Shown piece by piece: positions 37,318 to 45,421 of a DNA stretch of 60,458 nt (positions are counted from its first letter, which is position 1; each line of letters opens with the position of its first letter). The position numbers were made by a program, and so were the translations under genes. Source of the stretch: Pseudohongiella sp. (lineage in GTDB: Bacteria > Pseudomonadota > Gammaproteobacteria > Pseudomonadales > Pseudohongiellaceae); assembly GCA_030651695.1 (NCBI GenBank), contig JAUSCD010000010.1:1-60458 (forward strand). The letters are read 5' to 3'. The notes beneath the pieces were generated by a model. The model saw only the letters and a list, made by a program, of their open reading frames with translations, made no database searches and was not told where the DNA came from.

Positions 37318-39309
37318 ATGTTCGTGCCTGACTGGTCCGCCCCTCGATCTGAATCTTTCACTCGCATGTGCGCCCCTACGCTGGCGATCGGAATGGCGCT
37401 GACGTTGGCTACCGCCATCAGTCTCACAAGTAGCGCACAAGCAGCAGTACCAGACCAACAGGACAATCAGCCAGAGCAGCCGCGACAGGCGCATCAGTCA
37501 CCTGCGCTGGGCATCAGCCCAACATTTGGCAGATGGGTGGACACTGTACACCTGCGCTATAACCCAGAGAATGCAAATAACTTGTGGACCGATAGCGGGC
37601 TCATGATAGAGCTACTGAGAGAAGCCGCAGATCGCTGGGAGCGAGTCAGTGGCATCCGGTTCGATATTGCGCTGGCGGGCACAACCACGCCTCAGACCGG
37701 AGAGATACCCGTCAGCTGGCGCTACGAACCTTCAGGCAACTGGGCTGGCCGGGCAGGTCCTCACTACGCTTCCTACGACACGGATCGGGGTTACTTTCCT
37801 TACTCAGCCGGCAGTGTTGTTCTGAACAGTGCAGTCAACCTCAATCAGGACCTGGACATGCTGCAGGTATTAACCCACGAGCTGGGTCATATTCTTGGCT
37901 TGGGCCACTCCGAAAATCCACAATCAATCATGTATGCGAACCCTTACAACAGACTGCAATTCCCCGTGGAAGATGATATCCGTGCTGTCCAGGTGTTATA
38001 TGGCCAACCTTCGATACCTTTCGCCTTACAATGGGGTCCTCCGGAGTGGCAGTACGTGCCGCCGCCCGCCGCATCGGCTGAAAAGACCCGGTACCTGTTC
38101 AAGCCCAATCAGCATAGCCAGATGGTCACTGGTCATCGAGTTGCACTGGACACTTTTGCCAACGTGCTCACGTCGTCCATAAACGACGCGACGCCAGATA
38201 ACCAGTGGGTGGTGCTTTCCGGTGCCATCGGCAATTTCAACTACAACGCAGCGACTGATATTCCGGCGCTACTGACGGTGATTTCTCCGACCGGTCAGCT
38301 TTATGCGAGTCGCCGCTTTCACCTGTTATGCGGCGCGCGTCAGGCCTGTATCAATTCGATGTTCATCGATCGCACAGAGACCATGAAAATGCTGCCCGGT
38401 ACCTGGCGGGTTTATGTCACGGAAGATGAAAAGCTGGTCGCCAATCCGCAGTTGTTGTTCAGCACTACAGTGGAGGTGGATACCTTCACCGAGTACAACC
38501 GGACACCGCAGGCGCGAGTTGAGATGGAGGCTGGACCCGAAGCGAACAGCCTCTTTGTGCAAGTGTTTGTGGATGATCCAGAAGGGAACAGTGTTGATGT
38601 GATCTGGCACCTGCCAGGAACGCGCATCGATCGCAATGGCGATGGTATGGTGGATAATCATTTGCGGGAAAATCTGGGTTCAAACACACAAACTGCACGC
38701 CGGCACATTACATTCCCGAATGGAGGTGAACACGATTTGTTCATCCAGGTGAATGACGATGCCGGCCGGCGCGGAAGCGATGGGGAATATGCTTTTCCGG
38801 GTTCAGGATTTCAGACCTTGCTGAAAGTTTCTGTGACGTTCCCGTTAACCTCGTTGGCAAACACAAGTGTGATGAGCTCCCACGTGCCAGTGAGAAATAG
38901 CCGCTGGCTGGCAAATATAAACGGTGTGAAACCGGATTCTGATTATCAATTGCCTTACCAGCTAATCGGGAGCGTTGCTGATGGCGCGGAGCGTCTGTAT
39001 TCGTGCGTGCTGGTATTCACTCAGGGGCAACCAGACCCGGCGTATGGTGGTGAGCTGGACGTCACATTCGAGATCACCTCTTTGGAGCGGGGGGAAGTGA
39101 GCCTCATCGCGAATCGACACTCGCAACGTGTTCCCGGCGCCAATCCGTCGCACACACGCTGCAGTGGCCGGTTCGAAACCAGCACAGGTATTTACCGGGA
39201 TACTCTGAGGCTGGACGATACTGTGTTTGACGTCACTTTCAGACTAACCGATGACACGGACTTGAAGTTTGGATTGATAGCTGCTGAAGAGTTGCTGCGC
39301 GAAGATTAA
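37318..39309 (+). CDS. Secreted matrixin-type zinc metalloprotease
   Basis: The 663-residue protein has a signal peptide (MALTLATAISLTSSAQAA). The peptidase domain has the zinc site HELGHILGLGH (His187, Glu188, His191, His197) and the Met-turn IMY at 204-206, as in M10A matrixins. The remaining 400 residues are beta-rich and may be a cadherin-like or substrate-binding region (VFVDDPEGNSVDVIWHLPG, RIDRNGDGMVDN with a calcium-loop look). ATG 37318 has GGAG six bases before it. Any protein degradation outside the cell would feed amino acids. The target is unknown. Confidence 0.88.
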   Translation: MFVPDWSAPRSESFTRMCAPTLAIGMALTLATAISLTSSAQAAVPDQQDNQPEQPRQAHQSPALGISPTFGRWVDTVHLRYNPENANNLWTDSGLMIELLREAADRWERVSGIRFDIALAGTTTPQTGEIPVSWRYEPSGNWAGRAGPHYASYDTDRGYFPYSAGSVVLNSAVNLNQDLDMLQVLTHELGHILGLGHSENPQSIMYANPYNRLQFPVEDDIRAVQVLYGQPSIPFALQWGPPEWQYVPPPAASAEKTRYLFKPNQHSQMVTGHRVALDTFANVLTSSINDATPDNQWVVLSGAIGNFNYNAATDIPALLTVISPTGQLYASRRFHLLCGARQACINSMFIDRTETMKMLPGTWRVYVTEDEKLVANPQLLFSTTVEVDTFTEYNRTPQARVEMEAGPEANSLFVQVFVDDPEGNSVDVIWHLPGTRIDRNGDGMVDNHLRENLGSNTQTARRHITFPNGGEHDLFIQVNDDAGRRGSDGEYAFPGSGFQTLLKVSVTFPLTSLANTSVMSSHVPVRNSRWLANINGVKPDSDYQLPYQLIGSVADGAERLYSCVLVFTQGQPDPAYGGELDVTFEITSLERGEVSLIANRHSQRVPGANPSHTRCSGRFETSTGIYRDTLRLDDTVFDVTFRLTDDTDLKFGLIAAEELLRED

Positions 39310-39406
39310 AAAATATTTAACGCCGCGCGCAGACCACCAGCGTCGTCAGGTGAGAAGGATCTTGAAGTTGTAGCCGCAATTCAGTGAAAGCTCATAATGA
39401 GGACAA

Positions 39407-39438
39407 TAGCCTCCGACGAAATACGCCTGCGGAGGCTA
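39407..39438 (-). terminator. Hairpin downstream of the CsbD-like gene
   Basis: TAGCCTCCG (39407-39415) pairs exactly with CGGAGGCTA (39430-39438) across 14 bases. It lies 15 bases beyond the stop of the minus-strand CsbD-like gene. The following T-run is short, so this is a probable but weak terminator. Confidence 0.5.
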
Positions 39439-39452
39439 GCACCCCTTGGCAA

Positions 39453-39632
39453 TCAATCGCTTTTTTTACTGGCTTTATCCTGCATCTCACCGACCTTGGT
39501 CTGAGCCTTGCCGACGTTCTTCTCAACTTTGCCTTTTACCTCTGTACTCTTGTTACCGGTAATCTTGCCGGCAACTTCCTTGGCCTTGCCCTTTACTTCT
39601 TTGACTTGACCGTTGGTTTCATTCTTGTTCAT
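39453..39632 (-). CDS. CsbD-like small stress protein
   Basis: This 59-residue Lys/Gly-rich protein starts MNKNETNGQVKEVKGKAKE and contains the repeated GK(A/V)xxxxGK pattern (EVAGKITGNKS, EVKGKVEKNVGKAQ) of the CsbD family. These are general stress proteins of unknown mechanism. There is no signal peptide or membrane segment. A GGAG site stands ten bases before the ATG. It lies downstream of a PRC-barrel gene on the same strand, and a strong hairpin between them suggests separate transcripts. CsbD-like and PRC-barrel genes are often found together with osmotic or envelope stress functions. Confidence 0.85.
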   Translation of the reverse strand: MNKNETNGQVKEVKGKAKEVAGKITGNKSTEVKGKVEKNVGKAQTKVGEMQDKASKKSD

Positions 39633-39673
39633 GACTTAATCTCCGTTTAGATGATTCCCATTTATCTTGATCC

Positions 39674-39703
39674 AAATGGCAGCGACTCCTGTCGCTGCCA
39701 TTT
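39674..39703 (-). terminator. Terminator hairpin downstream of the PRC-barrel gene
   Basis: AAATGGCAGCGAC (39674-39686) and GTCGCTGCCATTT (39691-39703) form a perfect 13-bp stem with a TCCT loop. It lies 41 bases after the PRC-barrel stop and 40 bases before the CsbD start. A T-run is lacking on the minus strand, while TTTG follows on the plus strand. Confidence 0.6.
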
Positions 39704-39744
39704 GTTTCGACTGATGTGCCACTGACGTGGAGCACGCCAATAGA

Positions 39745-40290
39745 TCAGTTACTTACGCGTCTGAATTCCGGGGCAGAAGTCAGGCTGTCACGGGTCAGGG
39801 AGACACGCAGCTCATAGTCATCGCCTGATCGGGTTTTGGTTACATCATCCCAACCTATCGCGACGTCTCTCTGACCAATTCCCAGAAACCCGCCGACACC
39901 GACGACCAACGCAACAATGCTACCGGATTCGTCAACAATCACATCAGTGACCGATCCGATATTGTCATTGCCGGTGGTTCTTACATCGGCATCCATAAGG
40001 TCGCTGATACGCATACCGTTCATTGGGGTGGAATCCACAAAACCCCGACGCTCCATGCGAGACTGGCCAGCATTACCTTGCGCTGAACCAGGCTGGCGGT
40101 TGCCCTGCAGTTGCTGATTCTGCTGCTGCTGGGTGGTTTGCTGCTGATTGGGATTCTGCTGCTGTTGGGTGGTTTGCTGCTGATTGGGATTCGGCTGCGC
40201 AGATGACTGCTGCGCGAGAACAGCGGCGGAACCAAGCGCCACAACGGGAGTGAGGAACATTGAAAGGGCGAATGCATGTAACTTCTTCAT
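39745..40290 (-). CDS. Exported PRC-barrel protein with Gln-rich linker
   Basis: The 181-residue protein has a signal peptide (MKKLHAFALSMFLTPVVALG, cleaved near VLAQQ). A low-complexity Gln/Asn/Thr linker follows, then a PRC-barrel domain (MRISDLMDADVRTTGNDN, then IGSVTDVIVDESGSIVALVV). PRC barrels act in RNA processing and photosynthetic membranes, but exported ones are of unknown role in the envelope. ATG 40290 has AAAGGAG upstream and starts the signal peptide directly, so it is preferred to the ATG 16 codons earlier. The linker is coded by a 36-bp tandem duplication (40116-40187). Confidence 0.83.
   Translation of the reverse strand: MKKLHAFALSMFLTPVVALGSAAVLAQQSSAQPNPNQQQTTQQQQNPNQQQTTQQQQNQQLQGNRQPGSAQGNAGQSRMERRGFVDSTPMNGMRISDLMDADVRTTGNDNIGSVTDVIVDESGSIVALVVGVGGFLGIGQRDVAIGWDDVTKTRSGDDYELRVSLTRDSLTSAPEFRRVSN
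40116..40187. repeat. Tandem 36-bp duplication coding the Gln-rich linker
   Basis: Units 40116-40151 and 40152-40187 differ at one base and encode PNQQQTTQQQQN twice in the PRC-barrel protein. Being a multiple of three it keeps the frame. Such a repeat can vary in copy number by slippage. Confidence 0.85.
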
Positions 40291-40679
40291 GTTGTTCTCC
40301 TTTGAACCATTCATGTTGGCAGGGATGAACTCCTGCACAACTGGTCCTATATAGCTAAAGTTTCTCCGGCGCGATCGCCGGAATGAACTGAATCCTTGTT
40401 GAATTCAGCGTACTTTTACCGTACGCAGCCTGAGTAATGCGGTCAGTTCGCTGGCACACGAAGAGAACGCAAAAATGCCGGGTCCATGTAACAGGAAGGA
40501 ATCGCCGGATCAGTTTGTTTCATTTCGGTCAAAAACAGTCGTTCGCTGCAGAGCGCACAAAGATAGGGTAACACCCCGATTTAACCCGGACTCCATCGCA
40601 TTGACATAATAGCTGAACAACAACATCAGGCTGAAATTCAAAAAACGCTACTCATCAAGTGAACAATGAGGACAAAACA

Positions 40680-41237
40680 ATGCATAAAGCACTCTATCTG
40701 ACAAGTCTATTGACCGGCTTTGCCATCGCACCTGCGGTAGTGGCGCAGGAGCGCGTCATACCGATGCTGAATCAAGGTACAAAAGAACTTGCGCTCAGCG
40801 GCACAGTTGAATTCCAGAAGATCGATGAGATCGATTTTGATATCGATGCCGCTTACGGATATTTCGTGCGCGATGGATGGGAAATCGGTGTCAGGGTGCT
40901 CGGCGCAGATTATGGAGGAATTGAACGCTTCGACATCTCCGCTTTTACAGAGTACAACTTCAATAGACAGAGTAATATCGTGCCTTATATCGGGACTTCT
41001 GTAGGAGTGGCTACGTTCAAGTATGACGGGAGGTTCGACTCCTCGACGACGCTGGGCGATGACGGGGAAGCAACAGTGTTCGAGGTTCAGGCGGGCATCA
41101 AATGGTTCCTCAGACCCTATATGGCCATTTCCACCTCCATCGGCTTTAATGTCTCCTCAGATGATATTTATGCAACTGAAGATGACCTACGCGACAACCT
41201 GACCCGTTTTCGCATAGGGCTTCGCTACTACTTCTGA
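40680..41237 (+). CDS. Small outer-membrane beta-barrel protein
   Basis: The 185-residue protein has a signal peptide (MHKALYLTSLLTGFAIAPAV, cleaved near VVAQ). Alternating hydrophobic strands follow (EIGVRVLGADYGG, NIVPYIGTSVGVATFKYDG, YMAISTSIGFNVS), and it ends in RIGLRYYF. The terminal Phe and eight-strand size fit an OmpA/OmpW-sized porin-like barrel. Start ATG 40680 has GAGG upstream. The frame also extends to a GTG seven codons earlier. Function is unknown. It is followed by a terminator. Confidence 0.82.
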   Translation: MHKALYLTSLLTGFAIAPAVVAQERVIPMLNQGTKELALSGTVEFQKIDEIDFDIDAAYGYFVRDGWEIGVRVLGADYGGIERFDISAFTEYNFNRQSNIVPYIGTSVGVATFKYDGRFDSSTTLGDDGEATVFEVQAGIKWFLRPYMAISTSIGFNVSSDDIYATEDDLRDNLTRFRIGLRYYF

Positions 41238-41270
41238 TTTGTGGCTGGGAATCCCGCTTCTTCCACTTTG

Positions 41271-41294
41271 GCCGGCTGAACATTGTCAGCCGGC
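41271..41294 (+). terminator. Terminator hairpin after the outer-membrane barrel gene
   Basis: GCCGGCTGA (41271-41279) pairs exactly with TCAGCCGGC (41286-41294) across six bases, and TTCCTC follows. It lies 34 bases after the stop codon and ahead of the broken CPBP gene on the other strand. Confidence 0.6.
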
Positions 41295-41324
41295 TTCCTC
41301 TGGGTAAAGAGGGACGCAGACTCC

Positions 41325-41549
41325 TTACGGGTTTAGTCTGATATCGGTCTCTGCCGTCCTTTCTCTTTTCCACAACCGGATCAAAAGCATTGCAATAAGG
41401 ACATTTCCGGTAAGCAGTAAAGGATACATGTCCTGTGATATCCGGAGCCATTCGCCAGTGAAATTCATCATCCCGTGGAAGACCACAACGGCCAGAATGC
41501 TGCGTCCGGTGCAATTATAAATCTGCACGATCATCAATGTTTCAGCCAT
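41325..41549 (-). pseudogene. C-terminal fragment of a CPBP-family intramembrane protease
   Basis: Only about 74 codons remain. They begin AETLMIVQIYNCTGRSILAV and continue FHGMMNFTGEW, which match the last motif and final membrane helices of CPBP (Abi) proteases. The catalytic EExxxR and first His motifs are missing, and nothing matching lies upstream of 41549. It is therefore a truncated relic. It differs from the intact CPBP gene at 54543. It marks the left edge of an accessory patch reaching to about 45400. Confidence 0.75.
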
Positions 41550-41685
41550 CCTCCGCGCCTGTTCATGATGTAAATCATTTTTCTGGCAGATAAGTTATTC
41601 CTGTATCGCGTGAAGCTGGATTTTTTGATTTCATCTACTCTTTCGACAGCTATATGTTATGGCTGGCTGAAATGCGCAAATGCCT

Positions 41686-42402
41686 CTAATCCAATGTCAG
41701 CGTGGCTGGCCACAGAAAATAGGGACCAAAACGCTTGCTGACGCGGAACTCAACTCCTGCCGCCTTTGCAGTATCTGTTATGAAGTGCTTGCCTTCCTTG
41801 ATCTCGAGGTGACCCATGATGACCATTTTGTCGAGGAAGGCCTGCGTTTCAAATCCAAGTTTCTTGGCGATTTTTGATGAGGTCAGCTTACCTGATTCAG
41901 ATCCATCGTCTTCGTCAGCTGATTTTGCCGCCTTTGAACCTAGGTCGTCCTTCACTACCTTTTCCAGCGACATTCGTACTTCATCGCTGATTCGTATAAT
42001 TCGTTGAGCTTCGTCATAGGCTTCACGGTATAACTCAGTGTCGTCTGTGCGGCTTAGCGCAACTCCCATTTCGTTATTATTGACCTGACTGAATTCGTAC
42101 AGGTTTAGACTGGTAATAATGCAGGTTTCTTCATTCAGATAGCACTTCGCGTGCAGATTCTTACAAAAGCTGGTACGGACAAAGGTCAGCTCGCGAAGCC
42201 AGTTAATCTCTTCTGGCTGCAATTCGTTTTTGCCGTAGACAATGCGTACGTCAATCTTTAACCGGTTCTTGTCCTGGAGCAACTCTTTAATGCGATCATT
42301 AAGCTTAAGATAGGGGCTTATAAGTATCAGTCGGTCCGAAGCGTTTTTTATCAGCTCTTCAAGAAAATAGTTGGTTGCGCTGGTATTCAGGAATTTTGCC
42401 AT
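41686..42402 (-). CDS. Phospholipase D-like protein with C-terminal winged-helix-like domain
   Basis: The 238-residue protein has a single PLD-like half. LILISPYLKLNDRIKELL is the first strand-helix. The active-site motif appears as LHAKCYLNEE (His84, Lys86), with TSLNL in place of the usual GSxN. Such single-HKD proteins work as dimers, often as nucleases. An acidic linker (DEDDGSESG) leads to a C-terminal region (KLTSSKIAKKLGFETQAFLD) that looks like a winged helix for DNA contact. It is 30 bases after the NERD gene on the same strand. Together they may process nucleic acid, perhaps in defence, but this is not shown. Confidence 0.8.
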   Translation of the reverse strand: MAKFLNTSATNYFLEELIKNASDRLILISPYLKLNDRIKELLQDKNRLKIDVRIVYGKNELQPEEINWLRELTFVRTSFCKNLHAKCYLNEETCIITSLNLYEFSQVNNNEMGVALSRTDDTELYREAYDEAQRIIRISDEVRMSLEKVVKDDLGSKAAKSADEDDGSESGKLTSSKIAKKLGFETQAFLDKMVIMGHLEIKEGKHFITDTAKAAGVEFRVSKRFGPYFLWPATLTLD

Positions 42403-42432
42403 GTTATTAAAACCTCCTTTGGTAGCGAATAG

Positions 42433-43080
42433 TTATTCCTTGCTAGCCACAATACTTTTTATATGCTCGATGTGTGCACGATTGGTTCTGAATGAATCCT
42501 CAAGCCTACCCGATTCTATAGTCTCTGCGATATCAAAAACCTGGGATTCAGTCAGAACCGTCTCTGTTTTGGATTTTATGAAACTGATTAATCCTGATCC
42601 ATGCGTCACATTCTCTGGCATGTGAGTCTTGAAGGTGCTGTCACCAACAAACACAATCACGGAATGTAGCTGTTTTTCAGTCAGCCCCAAAAGGGCTTCC
42701 AGTGTTTTTATATGCTTGTAGTTCTGATGGAGTGGGTTCTGGAATTTCTTGCTATACCTGTATATTTTCTGAGTCCATAAACGCTGGTGTTGACCTCCAA
42801 ATATCCATCCCTTCATGTTTTTTGTTTCGATTACAAAAACACCGTGAGTAGACAGGATTATATGGTCAATTTGAGTGGTTCCATCAGCAGTGGGCAGGGT
42901 GACATTCTTCAGGAGGTAGTATCGGTTGCCATCCAGCATCCATTTGATGGACTGATTAACGAAGAACTCACCCAACTTTCCCTTGAACCATGGCGTTTTT
43001 ATAATCAGGATCAAACAGACGATAGGTAACAGGTACCACATAGAAAACACTGTTTGAATTACTGTTACTACAGATTCCAT
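42433..43080 (-). CDS. Membrane-anchored NERD (nuclease-related) domain protein
   Basis: The 215-residue protein starts with one membrane helix (MWYLLPIVCLILIIKTPW). The NERD domain follows, with GKLGEFFVNQSIKW, then QIDHIILSTHGVFVIETKN, whose Asp and ExK residues form the nuclease-like core, and QNPLHQNYKHI. NERD proteins occur in plasmids, mobile elements and defence islands. The C-terminal zinc finger or helicase partner seen in some is lacking here. It is followed by the PLD-like gene at a 30-base distance, a probable two-gene operon. Both are flanked by gene fragments. Confidence 0.85.
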   Translation of the reverse strand: MESVVTVIQTVFSMWYLLPIVCLILIIKTPWFKGKLGEFFVNQSIKWMLDGNRYYLLKNVTLPTADGTTQIDHIILSTHGVFVIETKNMKGWIFGGQHQRLWTQKIYRYSKKFQNPLHQNYKHIKTLEALLGLTEKQLHSVIVFVGDSTFKTHMPENVTHGSGLISFIKSKTETVLTESQVFDIAETIESGRLEDSFRTNRAHIEHIKSIVASKE

Positions 43081-43242
43081 TAATTTGTTCCATGTAATGC
43101 TGGTTGATCAGGAGAGAAAAGCAACATCAGTCCGGAGGAGTGTCGACAAGAGGTTAGAGCATCCTTGAACTCTCGGCAGTGTGAGAGTTCTTATCAGATC
43201 TACTCAAATGAATAAGTGAGGGAACCAGCATCGACTTAGAGT

Positions 43243-43788
43243 CTAGATCCCCAATGCGCTAGTGCGAGCGCGATTGTATTCATCTTCGCTGATCAGTTCC
43301 ATTTTTCTCAAATCTTCAAGCTCCTTGAGACGAGCAGCCAGGGCTCCTTCATTTACAGGCGCTACGCCAGCCTCAGGTGGTTGACTTTGCGAAGCGGCAT
43401 TGAGAATTTCGTCCGGGGATCGCATTGCAAGGTTGCAACGCTTTTCAGTTGATACTTGCCTCAACGCCTCAAACTCTCCCTTTAGTTGGGCGTATTCGGT
43501 CGCGTCGGCACCGTCACCGCCCTCAAGCGCAAACAAGGTTGGCCAGAAAAGAACCAATCCCACCCCCATCTGCCAATTGTCGGCTCTTCGCTTGGCAGCC
43601 AAATTGCTATACAGAGTATTAGTTCTTTGATTGATATAGCCAATCTCAGTGCCCAGTTGACCGCAATCGTAACTTGCATACTTAAGTGGGGACACATATG
43701 CAGCGTCGATGTTATCGGGGTTTGACGCGCAAGCAGACAAAGCGAGAAGTGCCAAACACAGCGAGGGATTCACTATATTTTTTTTCAT
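43243..43788 (-). CDS. Lipoprotein with C-terminal SHOCT-like motif
   Basis: The 181-residue protein has a type II signal with lipobox LSAC (Cys at about 20). A middle region with one hydrophobic stretch (MGVGLVLFWPTLFALEGG) follows. A short C-terminal helix pair (RLKELEDLRKMELISEDEY) resembles SHOCT, an oligomerisation motif. It is therefore probably an envelope lipoprotein that assembles in a complex. It is 12 bases after the upstream lipoprotein gene and probably in the same operon. I do not recognise a function. Confidence 0.8.
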   Translation of the reverse strand: MKKNIVNPSLCLALLALSACASNPDNIDAAYVSPLKYASYDCGQLGTEIGYINQRTNTLYSNLAAKRRADNWQMGVGLVLFWPTLFALEGGDGADATEYAQLKGEFEALRQVSTEKRCNLAMRSPDEILNAASQSQPPEAGVAPVNEGALAARLKELEDLRKMELISEDEYNRARTSALGI

Positions 43789-43800
43789 AACCCATCCGGC

Positions 43801-44424
43801 CTAAAGTTGTTGGTTTTGTAGGAGATAATAAACTTCGTTTGTTGCTTGGTTGACTAATTCCGTTATCACTTCATGCGCTAGTCGGTTGATTCGATCCGCT
43901 GGATTCCCACTCATCATGTATGAATCCCCGTCTTTTACTCCTGAGGAAAAAGTATTCACATGAATAACTCGTCGACTGCTATCCAGCACTTCAATCGAAA
44001 GTGAAATTTGGGTTTGCGGTGTAATTAAAAGGCCAATATTTTTTAGCTGATTATATGCATATGAAAAGTTTGATATTCTCGGTCTGACGATGACCCGGTA
44101 GTCACTCACGGCATCCAGATCTCGCGCCAGCACGGCACCGTCGCTAAATATCCTCTCAAACCCGTTTTGTGAAATCTCCTTGGTGATCAGCCCAAGCGGT
44201 ATACTGATTTTGGTGCCTCCACCGGTAAAGCTTGTGGGATTGCCAGTGTAGATGTAATTGTCCTCCGCTTCGGTAGTAAAAATCACAGCCCTTCCTGCTA
44301 GCTGAGCACCGGGCGCAGGCAGAATCCGGCCTTCATACTGCGGGTTGTACTGTAACGTAGATGTGCAGGCCGATATTGCTGCAAAGGCCAAGGCCATTAG
44401 TATCAAGTAAATTCTTTTTGTCAT
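43801..44424 (-). CDS. Lipoprotein of unknown function
   Basis: The 207-residue protein has a lipoprotein signal (LILMALAFAAISACTS; lipobox ISAC). The globular part contains EGRILPAPGAQLAGRAVIF and SDYRVIVRPRISNFSYAYN, and ends with helix-rich HEVITELVNQATNEVYYLL. This layout recalls lipoproteins that bind or secrete envelope polymers, but no family can be named. It is first in a two-gene lipoprotein operon. The palindrome at 44509-44526 lies about 85 bases upstream and might regulate it. Confidence 0.78.
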   Translation of the reverse strand: MTKRIYLILMALAFAAISACTSTLQYNPQYEGRILPAPGAQLAGRAVIFTTEAEDNYIYTGNPTSFTGGGTKISIPLGLITKEISQNGFERIFSDGAVLARDLDAVSDYRVIVRPRISNFSYAYNQLKNIGLLITPQTQISLSIEVLDSSRRVIHVNTFSSGVKDGDSYMMSGNPADRINRLAHEVITELVNQATNEVYYLLQNQQL

Positions 44425-44808
44425 TCTTTAAATTCCGTTTTAGACAGATTCGTTCTGAGAAGCAGACCAATTGAATGCTGCATTAGAGCAACTGCTCAGG
44501 GAGATTCAATTAGCCATGTGGCTAATTAGCCAATAGGGTGAGTTTGTGTCGCGGATGAAATCCAATAAGGCCGCAACCATCAGTATTGAATCAGGCTGTC
44601 AAAATCGCTTGCTAACAGGTGAACTCAGGGTTCTTTGCAAGTTGTTTTTTAGGCTCTATTTGAATGCGCCTAAACGTGTTACACGGTTTAACGGAGGCCT
44701 TTACACCTCGACCACATCTTTCAATAGCCTGTTAAAGGAGTAGAATCCGGCGCAGCGCGGTTTACGCCAAACACAATAACAGAATCACAATAACCAGGAG
44801 CATTGCAC
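44425..44808. promoter_or_regulatory. 384-base divergent gap with a TTAGCCA palindrome
   Basis: No gene is credible here. ATTAGCCA (44509-44516) and TGGCTAAT (44519-44526) form an exact palindrome with a two-base centre, and a further TTAGCCAA follows. It sits between two divergent genes and could be an operator for either. Confidence 0.4.
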
Positions 44809-45174
44809 ATGAAAGCCGGACTCTTCGCTTTTTTTATTACGATCTTGTTTACATTACCTTCCACGCTGTCTGCACAGGACTCTGCCGACGGTCTGTGGGA
44901 CTTTGTGATGAGTGGCCCGGCAGGAGAGGTCACTGCTGTCGTTGATCTGGTCGTCGATGGCTCAACAGTGATCGGACAGTTTGATTTGGGGGATGGTCGC
45001 GTCTGGCCTATTAGCAACGGAACGGTGAACGGCGACACTATCAGCTTCGATTTGGTCCGTGGTGATTCAGGTGTCACTTATCAGATGTCCGCCACCATCC
45101 AGGGAGATCAGGCGAGCGGCAAAGCCACGGCCATGGGCACCACTGCCGAATGGACTATGACGCGGGCTGGGTGA
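44809..45174 (+). CDS. Small secreted protein of unknown function
   Basis: The 121-residue protein has a clear signal peptide (MKAGLFAFFITILFTLPSTL, cleaved at SAQDS). A beta-rich core (DGLWDFVMSGPAGEVTAVVD, then VIGQFDLGDGRVWPIS and GTTAEWTMTRAG) resembles small secreted lipocalin-like or beta-sandwich proteins. The ATG at 44809, with CAGGAG upstream, is preferred to a TTG two codons earlier. I do not recognise a family. Its stop is followed within ten bases by the PemK remnant on the other strand. Confidence 0.75.
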   Translation: MKAGLFAFFITILFTLPSTLSAQDSADGLWDFVMSGPAGEVTAVVDLVVDGSTVIGQFDLGDGRVWPISNGTVNGDTISFDLVRGDSGVTYQMSATIQGDQASGKATAMGTTAEWTMTRAG

Positions 45175-45180
45175 GCTGGC

Positions 45181-45372
45181 AGAAATAGTACGAAGCCGAC
45201 TGGTTTTTACCCACGACCGCTTTGGCATCCTGGCAGCATGAATCTCGTGCGTCAGCAGAAAACCAGTCCTTTGCTCCTGGCTTGTAAGCGCCATCGCGAT
45301 GACGGTACCGGAGCGTTCATTAAAGATATCCTGACTCAGAATGAGAACCGGACGCTCACCGGATTGCCATGT
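45181..45372 (-). pseudogene. Remnant of a PemK/MazF-family toxin gene
   Basis: About 64 codons in one minus-strand frame read TWQSGERPVLILSQDIFNER, then SGTVIAMALTSQEQ, and near the end WVKTSRLRTIS. These are the conserved core and the basic motif of PemK/MazF endoribonucleases. The N-terminal start strand and the last helix are missing, and the frame runs on into unrelated sequence. No antitoxin gene is next to it. It is a decayed toxin gene inside the accessory patch. Confidence 0.75.
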
Positions 45373-45421
45373 AAGAACACCAGATTTTCGGTTATCCTTC
45401 GTATCCTCCGGAGGATAGTTT

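Noticed and set aside
39384-39650. Plus-strand hydrophobic open frame of 88 codons
   Set aside because: It is antisense to the CsbD-like gene. The Lys-rich codons of that gene read as Leu/Phe on the other strand.
40116-40187. CRISPR-like or regulatory repeat array
   Set aside because: There are only two adjoining units with no spacers, and they code in frame for a Gln-rich linker.
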